DNA of 64,000 nucleotides from Gonapodya prolifera JEL478 (GCA_001574975.1 KQ965880.1:4766-68765); one strand, 5' to 3'; shown: positions 21,872-33,470, counted from the stretch's first letter. Notes: generated by a model from the letters alone, not told the origin. Numbers and translations: made by a program.

Positions 21872-23456
21872 TGCTCGGTCGGGGGACGGGCGAAGGTAAG
21901 GCGCGCTGGAGAGCTGGCATGATTCTGGTAGTCGTGTCGGTGGACGATGCCTATGTACATAATGTGGACGACCCCCCTCTCTTGCATTGTTGTTGCTTCT
22001 CGGTCAAAGTTGCGTGCACTGGATTCTAACCCACTCTGGAATTATGTCGTCGGTTGTATTGCATGTACATTAGTGTCTTAGACCCCGTTACATATGCCGA
22101 GTCAAAACGGCCATCCATTATTTAACAATTATCGGGTGTAAAACATTTTGCATTTGTCTTCTCTTCTTTTCCCCTTTTGGTGAAAATCATCAATGATAAT
22201 GTTTGCTGGATAAGTTGTAAAATGCAAAATGTTTTCATCTTATCGACGTGCCTCCCGCCCTATGGCTCCACCTGGTGATGCGAAGACGGCAAGCGCAAAC
22301 AGAGAACAGGAGTACAGCTGCATCGTTTGGATTGCTGCGCTGTCATGCCATGCGAGCGTCTTCCGTCGCCAGGACTGTGTCTGTTCAGAAGAGCTTCCCG
22401 GTTTCGACAAGCAATCTTTGGACCAAAACAGTCGCCCGCAAAGGAATGAAAGGGCGCCATTCGGGGGCATCAATCAAGTTTGGGAGGCGCTGCAATGATG
22501 GCTTGGAGACTTGGAGTTTCTCTGTTGGGTGACCATCGGCAATGAACGCCAGCAGTCTCCCAGGCGGATGCACACACATGCACGGAACTAGCGATGAAAA
22601 CGTCTAATAAAGCGTTGCTTGAAACACGGGCATACGATAGAAGCATTGCACGTGATTCGATTAACACGGGACCATCTCAGCCTTACTTCAATCGACCATG
22701 CAAATCGTCGAAGACGCATCAATTCCAAAGGCTAAGTCCGACTCGCCTGCACTATCTACGGACTTCTAGTGGTGATAAGAATCCCGGAATAGTCCGTATA
22801 GAAGCGCAAATGTGAGTACACGTTCCCCATCCCCACCCCTCCCCTCCCGCTTCCCCAGTTTCACTCCAAACCCGTCACGTAGCTCGTAGGGATGTAGGTC
22901 GCTTGGACGTGTGTCTTCGTTTCGCGGGCGAAGCGATGAAGGGCGGTGATCGGGGAGGCAACTTGTTTGAATGCGTTTTCGAACATTTTTCATCCAATAT
23001 TTTCTTTTCCATTTTTATTTTGCGACTTTATCGGCGAAAACGCTTGAAGACTAAAGTGAAATCAAAATATATCGAGGTTAAAAAAACACCTGGCCGTATT
23101 GCAAGCTGAAATCATTATTACATTTCTTTGACCTTCATTCCGCTTCAAATAATAGAAAAAGCGATTAAATTTGAAAACAACGCTCTTATATTCCCCAAAC
23201 CTTTCCTGGCAACCCTTGCACAGAAGGCAATCACGGTAAACGAGATACGACCGAGCGACGACAACACGGGGCTGAGACGTGGGCACTCTGCGTCTGAGAT
23301 ACCCTGTTTCTTTCTCAGCTCACTGCCCTCTGCCTACCTTCCTCCGTCTCGATTGCAAGATTACGAAATCAGTTTCCTGCGTCTGCTGGAAAAGGTCTCA
23401 AACGGATGCGTCATTGAAATCAGCTCAATCTGGACAGCACCATATCCTCAGGGACA
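21872..23456. other. Spacer with no supported gene
   Basis: The 3' flank of the zinc-cluster gene, then AT-richer sequence. Frames at 22229-22498 (+) and 22240-22473 (-) overlap each other and carry no recognisable motif. Around 22980-23170 the sequence is strongly AT-rich. I see no terminal repeats or transposase motif. Confidence 0.4.
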
Positions 23457-23813
23457 TTGGGAGCGACTGCGGGCCACCCCTTTCATTCTTCGGCTCTCTC
23501 TGCAGCGGCTCGATCGATTGATGTCATGCGTCTCTTGATCGAACGAGGCGCCAGCAAAAGTCAGCACAGTCAGAGCTCTGGGTCGTTGATGGAGGAGGGT
23601 GCTGCTTCTTATAGAAGAAGCTCCGAGCGGACCATATGGGTCGGCCCCTCGTACACCCGCGCCGGTAACGTGACGTACCCGGTGAGGTTTCACAGAGCCT
23701 TCCGCTCCACGGGGTTGGCAGTGCCTGTTGTGGCAAGGGTCGGGGGTGATAGAAGACTGATTGAAGGTTCGTTGTGGAGGGATAGGCTTCTGCAAATTGA
23801 TTCTCAATTGTGA
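23457..23813 (+). pseudogene. Ankyrin-repeat-like fragment
   Basis: One open block contains LSAAARSIDVMRLLIERGAS, which fits the second half of an ankyrin repeat (the two helices before the GA turn). Upstream, in another frame, LLEKVSNG could be a second degenerate unit. No ATG with a good context, no further repeats and no conserved partner domain follow. This looks like a remnant or a single exon of an ankyrin protein. Confidence in the fold is modest. Confidence 0.35.
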
Positions 23814-24490
23814 CTTCTCCCTTCGACTCGCCAGGTGGAGGCCTCCAAGTGGCGTCTTCTGGGCAACGACATCGGTAACGACATGTTACCCTTCGACTTG
23901 TCCGGTAACGTCCACCTTCGTTTCACTGTCTTTGCGGGCTTCGGATATTAGTGAGATAGATCGCGTTCGCATACACACATTGTCAGCATGTGAATAGACG
24001 CATCTCAAAACAAACGAATCCGAGTTCGCGGCATCAGTCCTTGGTGTCCGCCGTTTCCTTCCTCTTCCCGCTTCTCGCGCCTTCTTCACCTACCCAACGT
24101 TTCTATTCTCCCTTTATCATCTCCGCCTTCGCTGCAACGTCCATATCAGCAACGGGGAGGACTTCAATATCCCGAGAATTTGGAACCGCTTTCCACATCT
24201 TCGCATCCTCACGGTACACATCCACAAATTCCGATCCACGAGAGCCTGTTTGGGACACAGCACAACCCATTCCTGTCTGGGGAGTCGGGCTGATAACATG
24301 TGGCTCGGCCAAGGGTTGATACCCTCCGCCGCCAGACAACTGCTAGGATGGGGAACTCTCAATTTTGGATGAACAGCTCACGTTTGCACTTCCAGGAACA
24401 GAATACCCATTGGTTATAAAGCATCGAAACTGTCACTTTGCATAACGGCATCACGATTCAATTATTGTATTTAGAAGATATTCATTGTGT
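23814..24490. other. Spacer with a possible minus-strand exon
   Basis: The only protein-like frame is minus 24103-24339 (SRGSEFVDVYREDAKMWKAV). It has no recognised motif and no clear splice link to the CRN-like gene to its right. It could be a 3' exon of that gene or unrelated. Confidence 0.3.
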
Positions 24491-26020
24491 CTAGAATGTG
24501 AAATAATCGTCTCTGAAATAGCCGACCGAATCAACGTGTCTCTGATCCTCAGTTCTCGAGCCACCAGCATGCGCATGTCTGGAGAAGGCACTCGACACCC
24601 GTCCTGCAAAGCTGTCCCGCCACAAAATTCGACCTTGTCCATCACCCTCATCTGGTCTGCTGACCCCCCCTTCGCCAGCACCACCTTCCAGACCTTCCCC
24701 ATCGCCGACCGCGACCGCGTGTTCATCATCCCGCTTGGCTCTAAAAGCGCACGAAAGACCTTCCCATAGCGATGCAACCCGTCTCTCAGAACAGAGATAG
24801 CAGAGCCCGGCCCATCGCTTGACAACTAAAATCAGCGGACTTTCAAGTCTGGTTCCCGTGGCTGGGTTCCGACGTGAAGGCCAAAAAAGCAGCCACGAGT
24901 CGACCAATTCTGTGAGCACAATGAATGACTGAAGCCCAAGAGGTTCTTGAACGCGAGCCAGCGCCATCAGCACAGCACAGACCTGGCCGAGACGGGTCGC
25001 TGTCTCTCTGATGGACGTCACCTCCAGTCCACACAAGGCTCTGCTCGCCATGCCTTTAACCGTCGCTCCGTCCCATGTAACAAGGAGGTCCGTGGTGACT
25101 TCCACCATGTGGCAGCCGATTTCTCCAGGGAGTAGTCCGTTGTGCTGACTTGAGTCGAATATTTGGATGTCCCCATGCGCGGTAGTCCAAGAACAAGAGA
25201 AATGTGGTCGATGTACTTGATTCGTTGGGTTGTGTTGATCGCTCCAGCATCCTCAATCCATTCATAGGGGGGGGGGGGGGGAGCTGCTTGTGGGTTGCCC
25301 ATCGAGCAGAGGGTACTAGAAAAAGCTGTAGGGGCTTTTGTTGACCTGGACATCCTGATGGGTTTGTTCTGTTAGACTGTCCCGACGATAGAGAGTTCCG
25401 AAATTTTGCTTGAGCTAATAATATTGGGGTAGCACTCACCAAGCTTGCTTGGTAACTTCGCCCAACGCCCTGCGGTTCTCGCGGAGTTCTTCGGAGAACT
25501 CCTTTCGAACTGTTGATTCTCGCAAATCAGCGCGCCGCAAATGACGACTCAATGTGACCGATTCAGCTCACGTTGTTCAATGCCAAATGAGAACGACAGA
25601 GTTCGCTGTCGACCTAGGGTTTGTAACATAGCGTTGAGGGTCAACCACGAGCAACCTTGGGTCAACGCGTGACAGGGCATATCTCGCATAAAAGAGGTTT
25701 GAACACATCTGGCGGTCGACGGATGACAAGATGGATGTGTTCTTCTGCAAGATGATACCAAAAGTAGGCCATGACTGTTCTGAATGGCACCATCGCGTCG
25801 TGTTCCTTCAGGGCCGCCTCATTAATGGAGGGCCTTTCATCGTAAGGGACATCGACTTGCCAAAGGTCCAACTCCGCGGCATCTCGGCAAACTTCGGTGT
25901 GAGTTTCACCTTGATAGTTTCCTTTAGAGTGTCCACCGACGCTGACGGGGGGATAGAGACCTCGAAGACCAAATCTTCGCCAAGCAGGAGACATCCGAGA
26001 GTGATTTCCTCGCCCGCCAT
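24491..26020 (-). CDS. Crinkler (CRN) effector-like protein, frame interrupted
   Basis: CRN proteins have a ubiquitin-like N-terminal header followed by variable C-terminal domains; they are known from oomycetes and several fungi including chytrids. Here the N-terminus (from the ATG at 26020) reads EEITLGCLLLGEDLVFEVSI, then SVDTLKETIK. That is the header beta-hairpin and helix. A second block in another frame has LDLWQVDVPYDE (about 25855) and, near the end of the header, HIHLVIRRPP (about 25740), matching the CRN LxLWxVxIP and HxxVxxP landmarks. After an intron around 25410-25440, a C-terminal block (about 24850-25150) reads LEVTSIRETATRLGQVCAVL, then IVLTELVDSWLLFWPS. This resembles the nuclease-like C-terminal region of many CRNs (inference). 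No secretion signal is seen. The frame changes near 25880 with no room for an intron, and again near 25150. A G15 run at 25267-25281 lies inside the gene. Disruption may be real or an assembly error. Confidence 0.65.
25267..25281 (+). repeat. G15 homopolymer
   Basis: Fifteen consecutive G on the plus strand, lying within the CRN-like locus. It encodes a Pro run in one minus-strand frame. Such runs are prone to length change and to sequencing error. Confidence 0.9.
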
Positions 26021-26590
26021 GGAGGGGGGAAAGGAAGAAAGGTATGTCTGGGTATGTGCTTTGGTCGCGATCGGAAGCAAATATCAATTGAATAACTCAA
26101 ATATTGATTCAAATATCAATTGAATTAATTCAGACTTCTCTTCTACAATACTGCCAGATGACATCTCAATTCAACACCACAATTGAGCAATTGGTTACCT
26201 CCGTCGTGTCGTGAGCAAAATTGTGCTAACACAACACCTTCGGGATGGTGTTACTTGTAGTGCGGGAAAATTCGTGTTCGGAAGGTACATTGCAGGCGAA
26301 TTCGGTTCGCAGGGAATAGGGTCTGCGGTCTCGAATTCTCCGCTGCCTTTCGTCCCGCAGTTCTCTTCTCCTGACATCGGTCTCCAAGTCTCCGCCAATT
26401 CGCCGCTATTCCCCGCTGCCCCTCAAGATGCACTCAGCGTCAAACCCGCGTTTTCTCTTCGATCGTCTCCCGCCGTCGGGTGTACATTGCGACTACCTGC
26501 TGTGTTCCTCCCCGATCAGTCCCTGCGCATTAGACAACCCCTGAACACCAGTTTCATTCGGCGTATCTCCTCTGAAGTAGTCTTGGATCC

Positions 26591-28073
26591 ATGGAGGGCG
26601 AGATCCCCTGGATGGCCACGCGGAAGCGTGCTCGCGTTACAAAGGTGGGTCCACCACGATGCTGACTCATTCGTTTCCCGCTTGCTCATCACGACCGTTT
26701 CGCGACTCTCCAAAAGGCGTGCGATGTCTGCTCTGATCGTAAAAAGGTACCGCGCCCGAAAACAACTGTCAACGAGGTTGAACGTCGTTCACGACATGTG
26801 CTTTCCTCTGCCTTCAAGCGTTGCGACTCCACTCGACCACAATGTTCCCGCTGCACGTAAGTCGTATTTCAGAACCGGTACTAGCCTCCCGTCTCTACCA
26901 AAACGATTTACATTCACCAGACGATGCGGTTTGAATTGCACATACGTCCGGGCGGATTCAAGTCTTTACGGACAAGGACAACCTCTTCCTTCCCCAGCAC
27001 CATTGAGACGTCGTCGAAACCCTGCTCCGCAGCGACAAGTGGGGGGTTTGGGGCAGCGACGTGGAGATCCGAACTGTACCCAGTCGATGCTTCCACTTCC
27101 ACTTGAGGATGGTCCATTTGGGCATCAGCCGGTTTCAACTTTTAATTATCAAGACAGCAGCACCTTTTTTACCCCTCATTTCGAGCCTTTGAACGGGCAG
27201 TCATTTGTCCCTACCTCGCATTTCGAACCATCAAGTGCACAGACATTTGTGCCTTCTGAAGCGTTCTTCGGTAATCGAGGCAGTGCCGTTATTGACGGCT
27301 CGCATTTCGAACTTTCGAATGCGCAGTCATTCGTCCCACCCGGATCCTTCTTCGTCGTGAACGGAAACGGGTGAGCCCCACCTCTTGTTTCTCCGCCTTC
27401 CGTGAACCAACTTCCGGCCCCACATCAAACCAGCCCACCCTCCAGCATATCGTCCATCGTCCCTTCCCTTCACTCGCACCCGCCACCTTGGTCTGCACAT
27501 GTACACCCCGTCACAGGGGACGTCCTTCCCTCGTCACACGCATCGACGAACGCCCTTACCGCAACACCGCAAACAAAAACCATCACCCCATCGTCGTCGT
27601 TGTCATCAAGCATTGATCACAACCGCCTCGGCTCGGGCTCTATCTCTCGCTCTACCTCTAATGGCGAAATACGAATGTTCGCACCGTACCCACGACCACG
27701 ACCGGGAGCGGCACCACACCTCGTTCCTGCGCCTTTTCCCGCGCAAGGTGTACTTGGCACCGGCACGTATCTCCACGACACCACGGCATCCGTCTACTCG
27801 CCGCAGCAGCACTACATCTGGAGTCGGCAACACGCCTTCCCCCATGTCCCCGCCATGTCGTTCCACCCGACGCCGCCTTCGACACCTGCGCAAATCATTT
27901 CTCTCCTCCCCGGTCCTGCACCCGGTCCTGGCACGCAGGACGCACCCGCCGCCGTCTCTCAATGGCTCAGTCCAGACGCTTCCTCTCGTGGCTCTGACGT
28001 TCAATCCCATCTGGCTGGTTCAGTTGGGTCGTTTGGAGCACTCGGGGCTTCGTTCTTTCATGATTCGATGTGA
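26591..28073 (+). CDS. Zn2Cys6 DNA-binding protein, partner of the 19314 gene
   Basis: Putative transcription factor. Exons 26591-26644 (MEGEIPWMATRKRARVTK), 26717-26746 (30 nt), 26819-26856 (38 nt) and from 26921 join in frame. They give ACDVCSDRKKRCDSTRPQC, then SRCTRCGLNCTY, a canonical zinc cluster with one extra Cys. A basic Pro-rich linker follows (APLRRRRNPAPQRQ), then three copies of HFE...(Q)(S/T)FVP around 27180-27340. The frame meets a TGA at 27372-27374. An intron of about 80 nt from 27370 (GTGAGC) to CCTCCAG near 27450 removes it and keeps phase. The rest, to the stop at 28073, is Pro/Ser/Thr-rich. No fungal_trans domain. The exon plan of the zinc cluster equals that of the 19314 gene, so the two are likely duplicates that diverged strongly outside it. 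Confidence 0.82.
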
Positions 28074-28424
28074 TGGGCAGGGGCAGGGGCAGGGTGGCGG
28101 CCGGTTCTGAGCAGGCAGGAACTCTCAGCACTCGTGAGTGACGCGTATGGTCGGACGTGTTTTGTGGGAATGGTGGCGCGTTTTGGGATGCAAATGGACT
28201 TGAAGATGTCTGAGGCAACTTTTGGTGGACACCGGCATTCACTTTTCACGTTGAAGTAGCACAATTTTTATGTCTTGTACAGTACGATTCTCTTCTGTTC
28301 TTCTGGTCTAGTTAAGTTATTTATTCAAGATCGTTCGAAAATGCTAAGCTGCAGGTTCTGCCAACTTCACCTACGCACACCGTCACTCAAAACCCAACCA
28401 TACAACGAACCAAAGATACGCGCC
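28074..28424. other. Short intergenic region
   Basis: About 350 bases between two plus-strand genes, without a protein-like frame. It begins with GGGCA-type short repeats (ggggcaggggcaggg near 28078). The right end should hold the promoter of the RING gene. Confidence 0.4.
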
Positions 28425-30293
28425 ATGCAACACCCTCCACTCCCACGCGAATTCCCACCCATCAACTCCACCAGCCCCAGCAGCTCCTCCTTCGTTGTGC
28501 CTGTCGCATCGGGCCCAAGCGTTGGCCTGGTCATCATCTACTCGGTCATGGCCGCGATGGGATCCTATATTCTCCTATGGGTCGGATGCGCCATGATTGC
28601 AACGCGGTGAGCGCTATGCCTCGCCATCGGGAGGGGGCCGTCGAGTGGTGTTGAAGGTGTGCACGATCGTTTGCAGGTGCGGCCGTCGACCCAGCGCAAG
28701 GCAGATGGCGATACTGGCAGCTGTTGAGGCAGAGCGTCTAGAGGCGGAGATGCAGAGTCACCAGGAGGGGGGATTGGACGAGGAGGTGGGCCTTACGTGA
28801 CGTCACACGAGCGCACTGTAAGCGTTGTCACAACCCAACCCTTTCGTGCTCTAAGATTCTACAGTCACTGCCTCTTCGCCCATATCGCTCGGAACGGCGC
28901 TTGGAAGACTTGCAGAACTTGTACTGGAAACGACATGTTGCAGCAGACTTGGATATTATAGAAAACACGGGGGAGAATTCAAGAGAGCACTCTCGTGCGA
29001 CGACGGCAGACACGAATGTGGAATTTTATCGAGCTGCGAATGAGGAGCCAGTAGTAAACGATGCGGACTCCGAGGTGACCGCTGGGTGGCATGAAGTCGG
29101 GCTCGACGTGGATGTTACTGATGGCGGAACTGGGGAAGGGGTTGAATCACGCGAGGAGGAAGCTTCTGTCGTCTTGCAAAATTATAGCGTTGTGGGTTGA
29201 ACTACTGGTTTGGAGCAACCTCTTCTATGTCTCGAGGGTTTTGCTCACCACTTGTTCTCAGACCACAGATCCCCAACCTCCACCCGCGTCGCAGTATGCA
29301 CCTGCTCTGTACCGATCATTCACTGCGCGACCATTTCCGCCACAGCGTACTTCGTCGCGTCCCAACCTCACACCGCGCAGCACGTCACAGTTTGGCCGAC
29401 TTCGAATGTCCCTTTCTCCCCCGACTCTTTTAGAAGCGCGACATACCACCGCTCTCAGTACAAGCGTGAGCTCATTTGGAGTTGATCCAGTACTTCGCTG
29501 GCCTCGAGTCCAAATGACGCCCGATATACTGAGCTTCAGGGCAGGTGAATACTTTCCCTACCGTGCAAGGTCGTGGAGGCGTGCTGGTGCGGAGACGAGG
29601 CAGGCGCAGCAAGTAGTCGGCAATGGAAGCGTGGGCGGGGAAAGTGTTGATTTGGTGGAAGGATACGCGGCCAGTGTGGATCTCATGGACGAGTGTGTGA
29701 TATGCTTGGAGAGATTCGGAGAGGGAGAGGAGCTGAGAGTTCTTCCGTGAGTTGTGCTACCATTGCATGGTTACGGACCAGGATTGCGATGACTGGACTC
29801 ACCGAGGTTTTCGTTTTTCTTACGGAACCACCTACCTGCAATAACCACAACTAGATGCGGTCACGATTTTCATCCGAACGTGAGTTTCGATATTTCCACC
29901 ACCTGAACCCTTCTTGGCTTCTTACTGACCACGGGTTCGTTCCGTCATCAGTGCATAGATCCGTGGCTCCGTTACATGTCGCCTCTGTGCCCCCTCTGCA
30001 AACTTGACGTCAGCATCAATATCCAGCACGCAGATTTTCACCGCGTGGGCGACAACAGAAGTGAATCAGCCTCCTTCGTATCTGGAGAACCGGGAACACA
30101 GCAAGCCGCTTTGAGAGATTCACGGGGGAGTGCGGTGGAGAGTGAACTTGGGAGACTGTTCCCTTGGGTTTCGTGGCGGCGATACGTGACGCGAGTGAGG
30201 AGGGGTCGGGGTGGGTGGACGCACTCAGGAAGCCCGGGGAGGCGAGGACGACGAGGTTGGGGGATGAGATCGACGGCGGAAGAAATTGTGTGA
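28425..30293 (+). CDS. Membrane-anchored RING-H2 E3 ubiquitin ligase
   Basis: The first exon has a short luminal or extracellular N-terminus and one transmembrane segment (VGLVIIYSVMAAMGSYILLW). A cytosolic charged helix follows (ARQMAILAAVEAERLEAEM), then a long Ser/Thr/Val-rich linker. The RING-H2 finger lies at about 29690-30015. It begins DECVICLERFGEGEELRVLP, continues after an intron with CGHDFHPN, and after another with CIDPWL...SPLCPLCKLDV, so all eight zinc ligands can be placed. The tail is basic and ends at 30293. Introns lie near 28608-28678, after about 28790, at 29749-29855 and 29881-29951. Proteins of this build ubiquitinate membrane or endosomal cargo. The substrate is not evident. 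The start at 28425 fits the hydrophobic segment; an earlier ATG in frame exists at 28341. Confidence 0.82.
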
Positions 30294-30579
30294 CAAACAT
30301 CGGGGTAGGGGAACGAATTACATTTGATGTTGGTGCTCATTTAAGATTCATTGGAGGAAGAATTCGTTTTACTGTTCACATTTGTGAAGTACAGTGTCAC
30401 TGTGAAAATCGAGCCTACTGCTCTCGCACATACACTGCATATCGGCCAGCATCTCATTTTAATCATTATGTGTGGTTGGTACACCATCATAATACTGAGG
30501 TAGAAGGATTCCCCAACCGCAATATATTAAGATCTTAATGTACACGTCGCATGGAAGCCGTTCACCGCGGTGGTAATCT
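30294..30579. other. Intergenic region between converging genes
   Basis: AT-rich sequence with no protein-like frame, expected to hold both 3' untranslated regions. Confidence 0.4.
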
Positions 30580-32829
30580 TCAAAATTTACTGTTAGTCCC
30601 CGAATTCAAATGGTCTGCAGATAAGTCAGACGCCAGAATTACACTCCGCGGCCTCTTAGCGGAAAGCTCCCACTCCTCCTTTGAAGCTATCTCGACGATT
30701 GGCGGGGGATCATACCTCTTTGCGTCATCATTCAACAGGAGATAAGGGTCTGGAATGAAAAATTGCAGTACTGCATACCAAGCAGCTTCAAGCGAGGTTG
30801 GGATCATGAGGAAATTCGAGAGAAGAGCAGAATCCTGAGGTGGTTCAGACTGAAGCGGGCGAGTTTCGGTTATCATGGAAATCGGGCACAAATAGCGTTT
30901 AACTCACGCCAAAAAGAATGAAAAAGTTGCCTCTGATATCTCTTTTTCTCGCTGGAGTCAGATTACCAACCGTTTTCCCCGAAAACTGTGTAAACGGGAC
31001 GGGTGCAAAGTCTCTCCCACACGTCATCACGCTCCAAAATAGGTCCGTTGTTGGTTCTTTCGCCCTTTTATACACTGATTTTGACGAATCGTCTTCGGCA
31101 TATGCGCGATGCCCACTGATGTCTGACATGCTGCTCTCGAAAACCATAACATAGAATCGGCCTCCACGCAAAGGTGCTCCAGCAACCGTCCTCAAGCAGT
31201 AGTACTCTGCACATTCAGGTACAGGTAGTCTGAACGGAATGGCGTGGGATGAAATTGCCCGATCCAGAAGAGTCGTGGTTGACAAGTCAATTACATCCGG
31301 CGAGGGTTTGGAAGGGTGGTACGCGCCAATATGAGAGAACGGGTCACGCCGGCCGAACGCAAAGGGTGCTGGATCCGTTGAGGCCACATTCTGACTGCGA
31401 TTTCTCAACCAACGATTTCGTGATACAGCAGCACAAGCTGGGAGGCTATGGAAGCTGACATCGCGAGAGAAATAGTCATCAAGCTCTTGTGACGTAACAC
31501 GCCCAAGATTGGTGTTTGTGAAGAACGCTGATTCGCCTGGTTGGGATTCCACGTTCCCAAAAAGTGCGGCTACACGTTTGTCCATCAAGTGCCATCCGAG
31601 ATTTGATGCAACTTCCAGCTCTCGAAGCGTCAAATTCGCCTGCTGTGTCGCCTCAGAGTCACGCCCGCTCCCTTTCCCCAGTCGAAGCAGTTTTGGGTAC
31701 AGGAATCCATCTGAAGAATCGAAGATTCCAAGACTCTCGAGTCGAGAAACGATGGATGATGTAGACTCGTATGGGGGGTTTGTTGCCTTGAGATACGATC
31801 TTTGAAATGATCGATCATTTTGGCTATTTCTGGGAGCATTGAAACCTCACCATCACGCGTAAAACGACTTCCCAGTACTTTAGTGCTGCTGGGACGGTGC
31901 GCTCCTCTTCGGGACGGTCAAACACGTGGAGACTTTCGCTCCTCCAATTGATGCGGACCCAATTTCGAGCAACTATAGAAAGGTATTGAGCCACCAAAGC
32001 CGTTATCCGATTTCTGGCGTAGCTTTACCAGGATGTTTATCCAATTCCACAATATTGAAATCGTGTTGCAGTTCACGAACTTGCGACAGGGAGTAGTGTT
32101 TGGATTTTGCAAGTATTCTCGCGTAGAGAAGATACTGGTTACTGGGCACCCGTACTATCGTGACTGGATTCCACGATTCTCCAGTCATCGCCATGCTCTG
32201 AGGCGTCAGAGTCTGTATACAAGAGTGAAATCCAGGTCCTACAAAAACGTACACGTTGTTTTCGTTCTTGTTGGTCCTAGAGCCCAGGGTGACAGCTAAG
32301 GAGTGCTTCTAAGCGAGGACTGACAGACTTCTATATGGAGGACACTTACGGCAGTCATTCCACGGCGAGTGCAGTCCGATGACATAGTATCCGCTGTGGA
32401 GCCATTCTGGCACCTGGACAAGCCAGAAATGCACGACTTGGAGCTGACCGACGCCAAACCTCTTGTTCATCTCACCTCCAAGCAGACAGGGCCTTTCGTT
32501 AGGTCCATCAAGGCCAGGCTCGTCAGCGTCGGTAATGTAGGTGTGCAACCGAAAGTTCCGAGATTCGCCAAAGCACTACCCTCGCGTTTCGTGTGAGATG
32601 ACGCGAGAAGCGTAGTGTCTCCAGGCGATTTGAGATGCAGCCATTCGACGTTTGGTCTCAGGGGTCGATTGGAGGCTAGAGGTCCTGAACGGGAGCTCCT
32701 GTCCAACACCGTGAGCGCGGAGGCCGGGAAGGCTCGTTTCAGGACAGTTTCGTGGAAGGTGAACAAAGGAAAGGTGAAGAAAAAGGCGTCGAGGAGGAAT
32801 CGGACGTTATTTTGTTCTTCGGATGCCAT
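30580..32829 (-). CDS. Unrecognised multi-exon protein
   Basis: Several minus-strand blocks look coding and appear to follow one another. At 32829 the sequence starts MASEEQNNVRFLLDAFFFTF with LRR-like or solenoid-like hydrophobic spacing further on (LPTLTSLALMDLT). At about 32360-32460 is VPEWLHSGYYVIGLHSPWND. At 32010-32290 are YVFVGPGFHSCIQTLTPQSM and LSQVRELQHDFNIVELDKH. A long block at 30899-31633 reads LTLRELEVASNLGWHLMDKR, then FRLPVPECAEYYCLRT and GRFYVMVFESSMSD. A last block at 30580-30891 has SLEAAWYAVLQFFIPDPY. Together about 600 residues. No signature of a known family was recognised. Exon borders are not fixed and two genes are possible. Confidence 0.45.
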
Positions 32830-33039
32830 TGCCGTATTCGATCATCGATCAAGTGAGTGAATTCAATGCACATTTGAAACTGGACTGAATAGTTTGTCCC
32901 AGGTATCTTGCCAAAATCTTATGCATTGATCGTTGGCGATATTGTTATTTACAAATGTATTGTTATGTACTCCTTCGCCAGATCATGCGAAGACCCAACT
33001 TTTGATTCAATCTCTCTCACCACTTTAAACAAAAGAAAT

Positions 33040-33470
33040 GGTTGTGGGGACTGGACGCATTGCCACGCCGGGAATGGGACCGGGAAACCAAAGCCACTCC
33101 GTCGCATCACTTTCGACGAGGTAAGACTGGCAGAAAATGCACTCAGAATCCAATCACGTAAAATCTGTACATGATACTCAGTATGACACAGACGGTGATG
33201 GAAAGATGAACCACGAAGAGTTCCAGCGCATGTGCTACGATATGGGGTGAGACCCGAAAGCAAAACTTCATGCACAGGAAGTGCCAGACATCATTCGATT
33301 CCAGATACTTCTTGGAAGCCAGCGAAGTAGAACGGCGATAAAAATGATCGATGTGAGCGGGAACGGAAGCGAGTGTTTGAAGAAGTGCCGAATATCGAAG
33401 ATTTTCTCACCTTCTGCATGACGCTGGCATGCATTGTGACAGCCCTTGAGTACGACGAATGTAAGTGCGC
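33040..33470 (+). CDS. EF-hand protein (first of two)
   Basis: After an exon ending RRITFDE and an intron of about 60 nt (33121-33180), the sequence reads YDTDGDGKMNHEEF. This is a complete calcium-binding EF-hand loop with D, D, D and E at positions 1, 3, 5 and 12. A second, weaker loop follows near 33350 (MIDVSGNGS), then a helix (VFEEVPNIEDFLTFCMTLA) in another frame, so an intron or indel lies between. A donor GTAAGT near 33461 suggests that the gene may continue. The start is not determined. Calmodulin-like calcium sensing is the family role. It could be one gene with the next entry, but the 340-base gap has no clear coding sequence. Confidence 0.55.

Noticed and set aside
26211-26590. 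Taking the long plus-strand frame from 26211 as the start of the zinc-cluster protein
   Set aside because: In that frame the zinc cluster is out of phase (RRAMSALIVKR). The spliced start at 26591 gives a canonical cluster and matches the exon plan of the 19314 gene.
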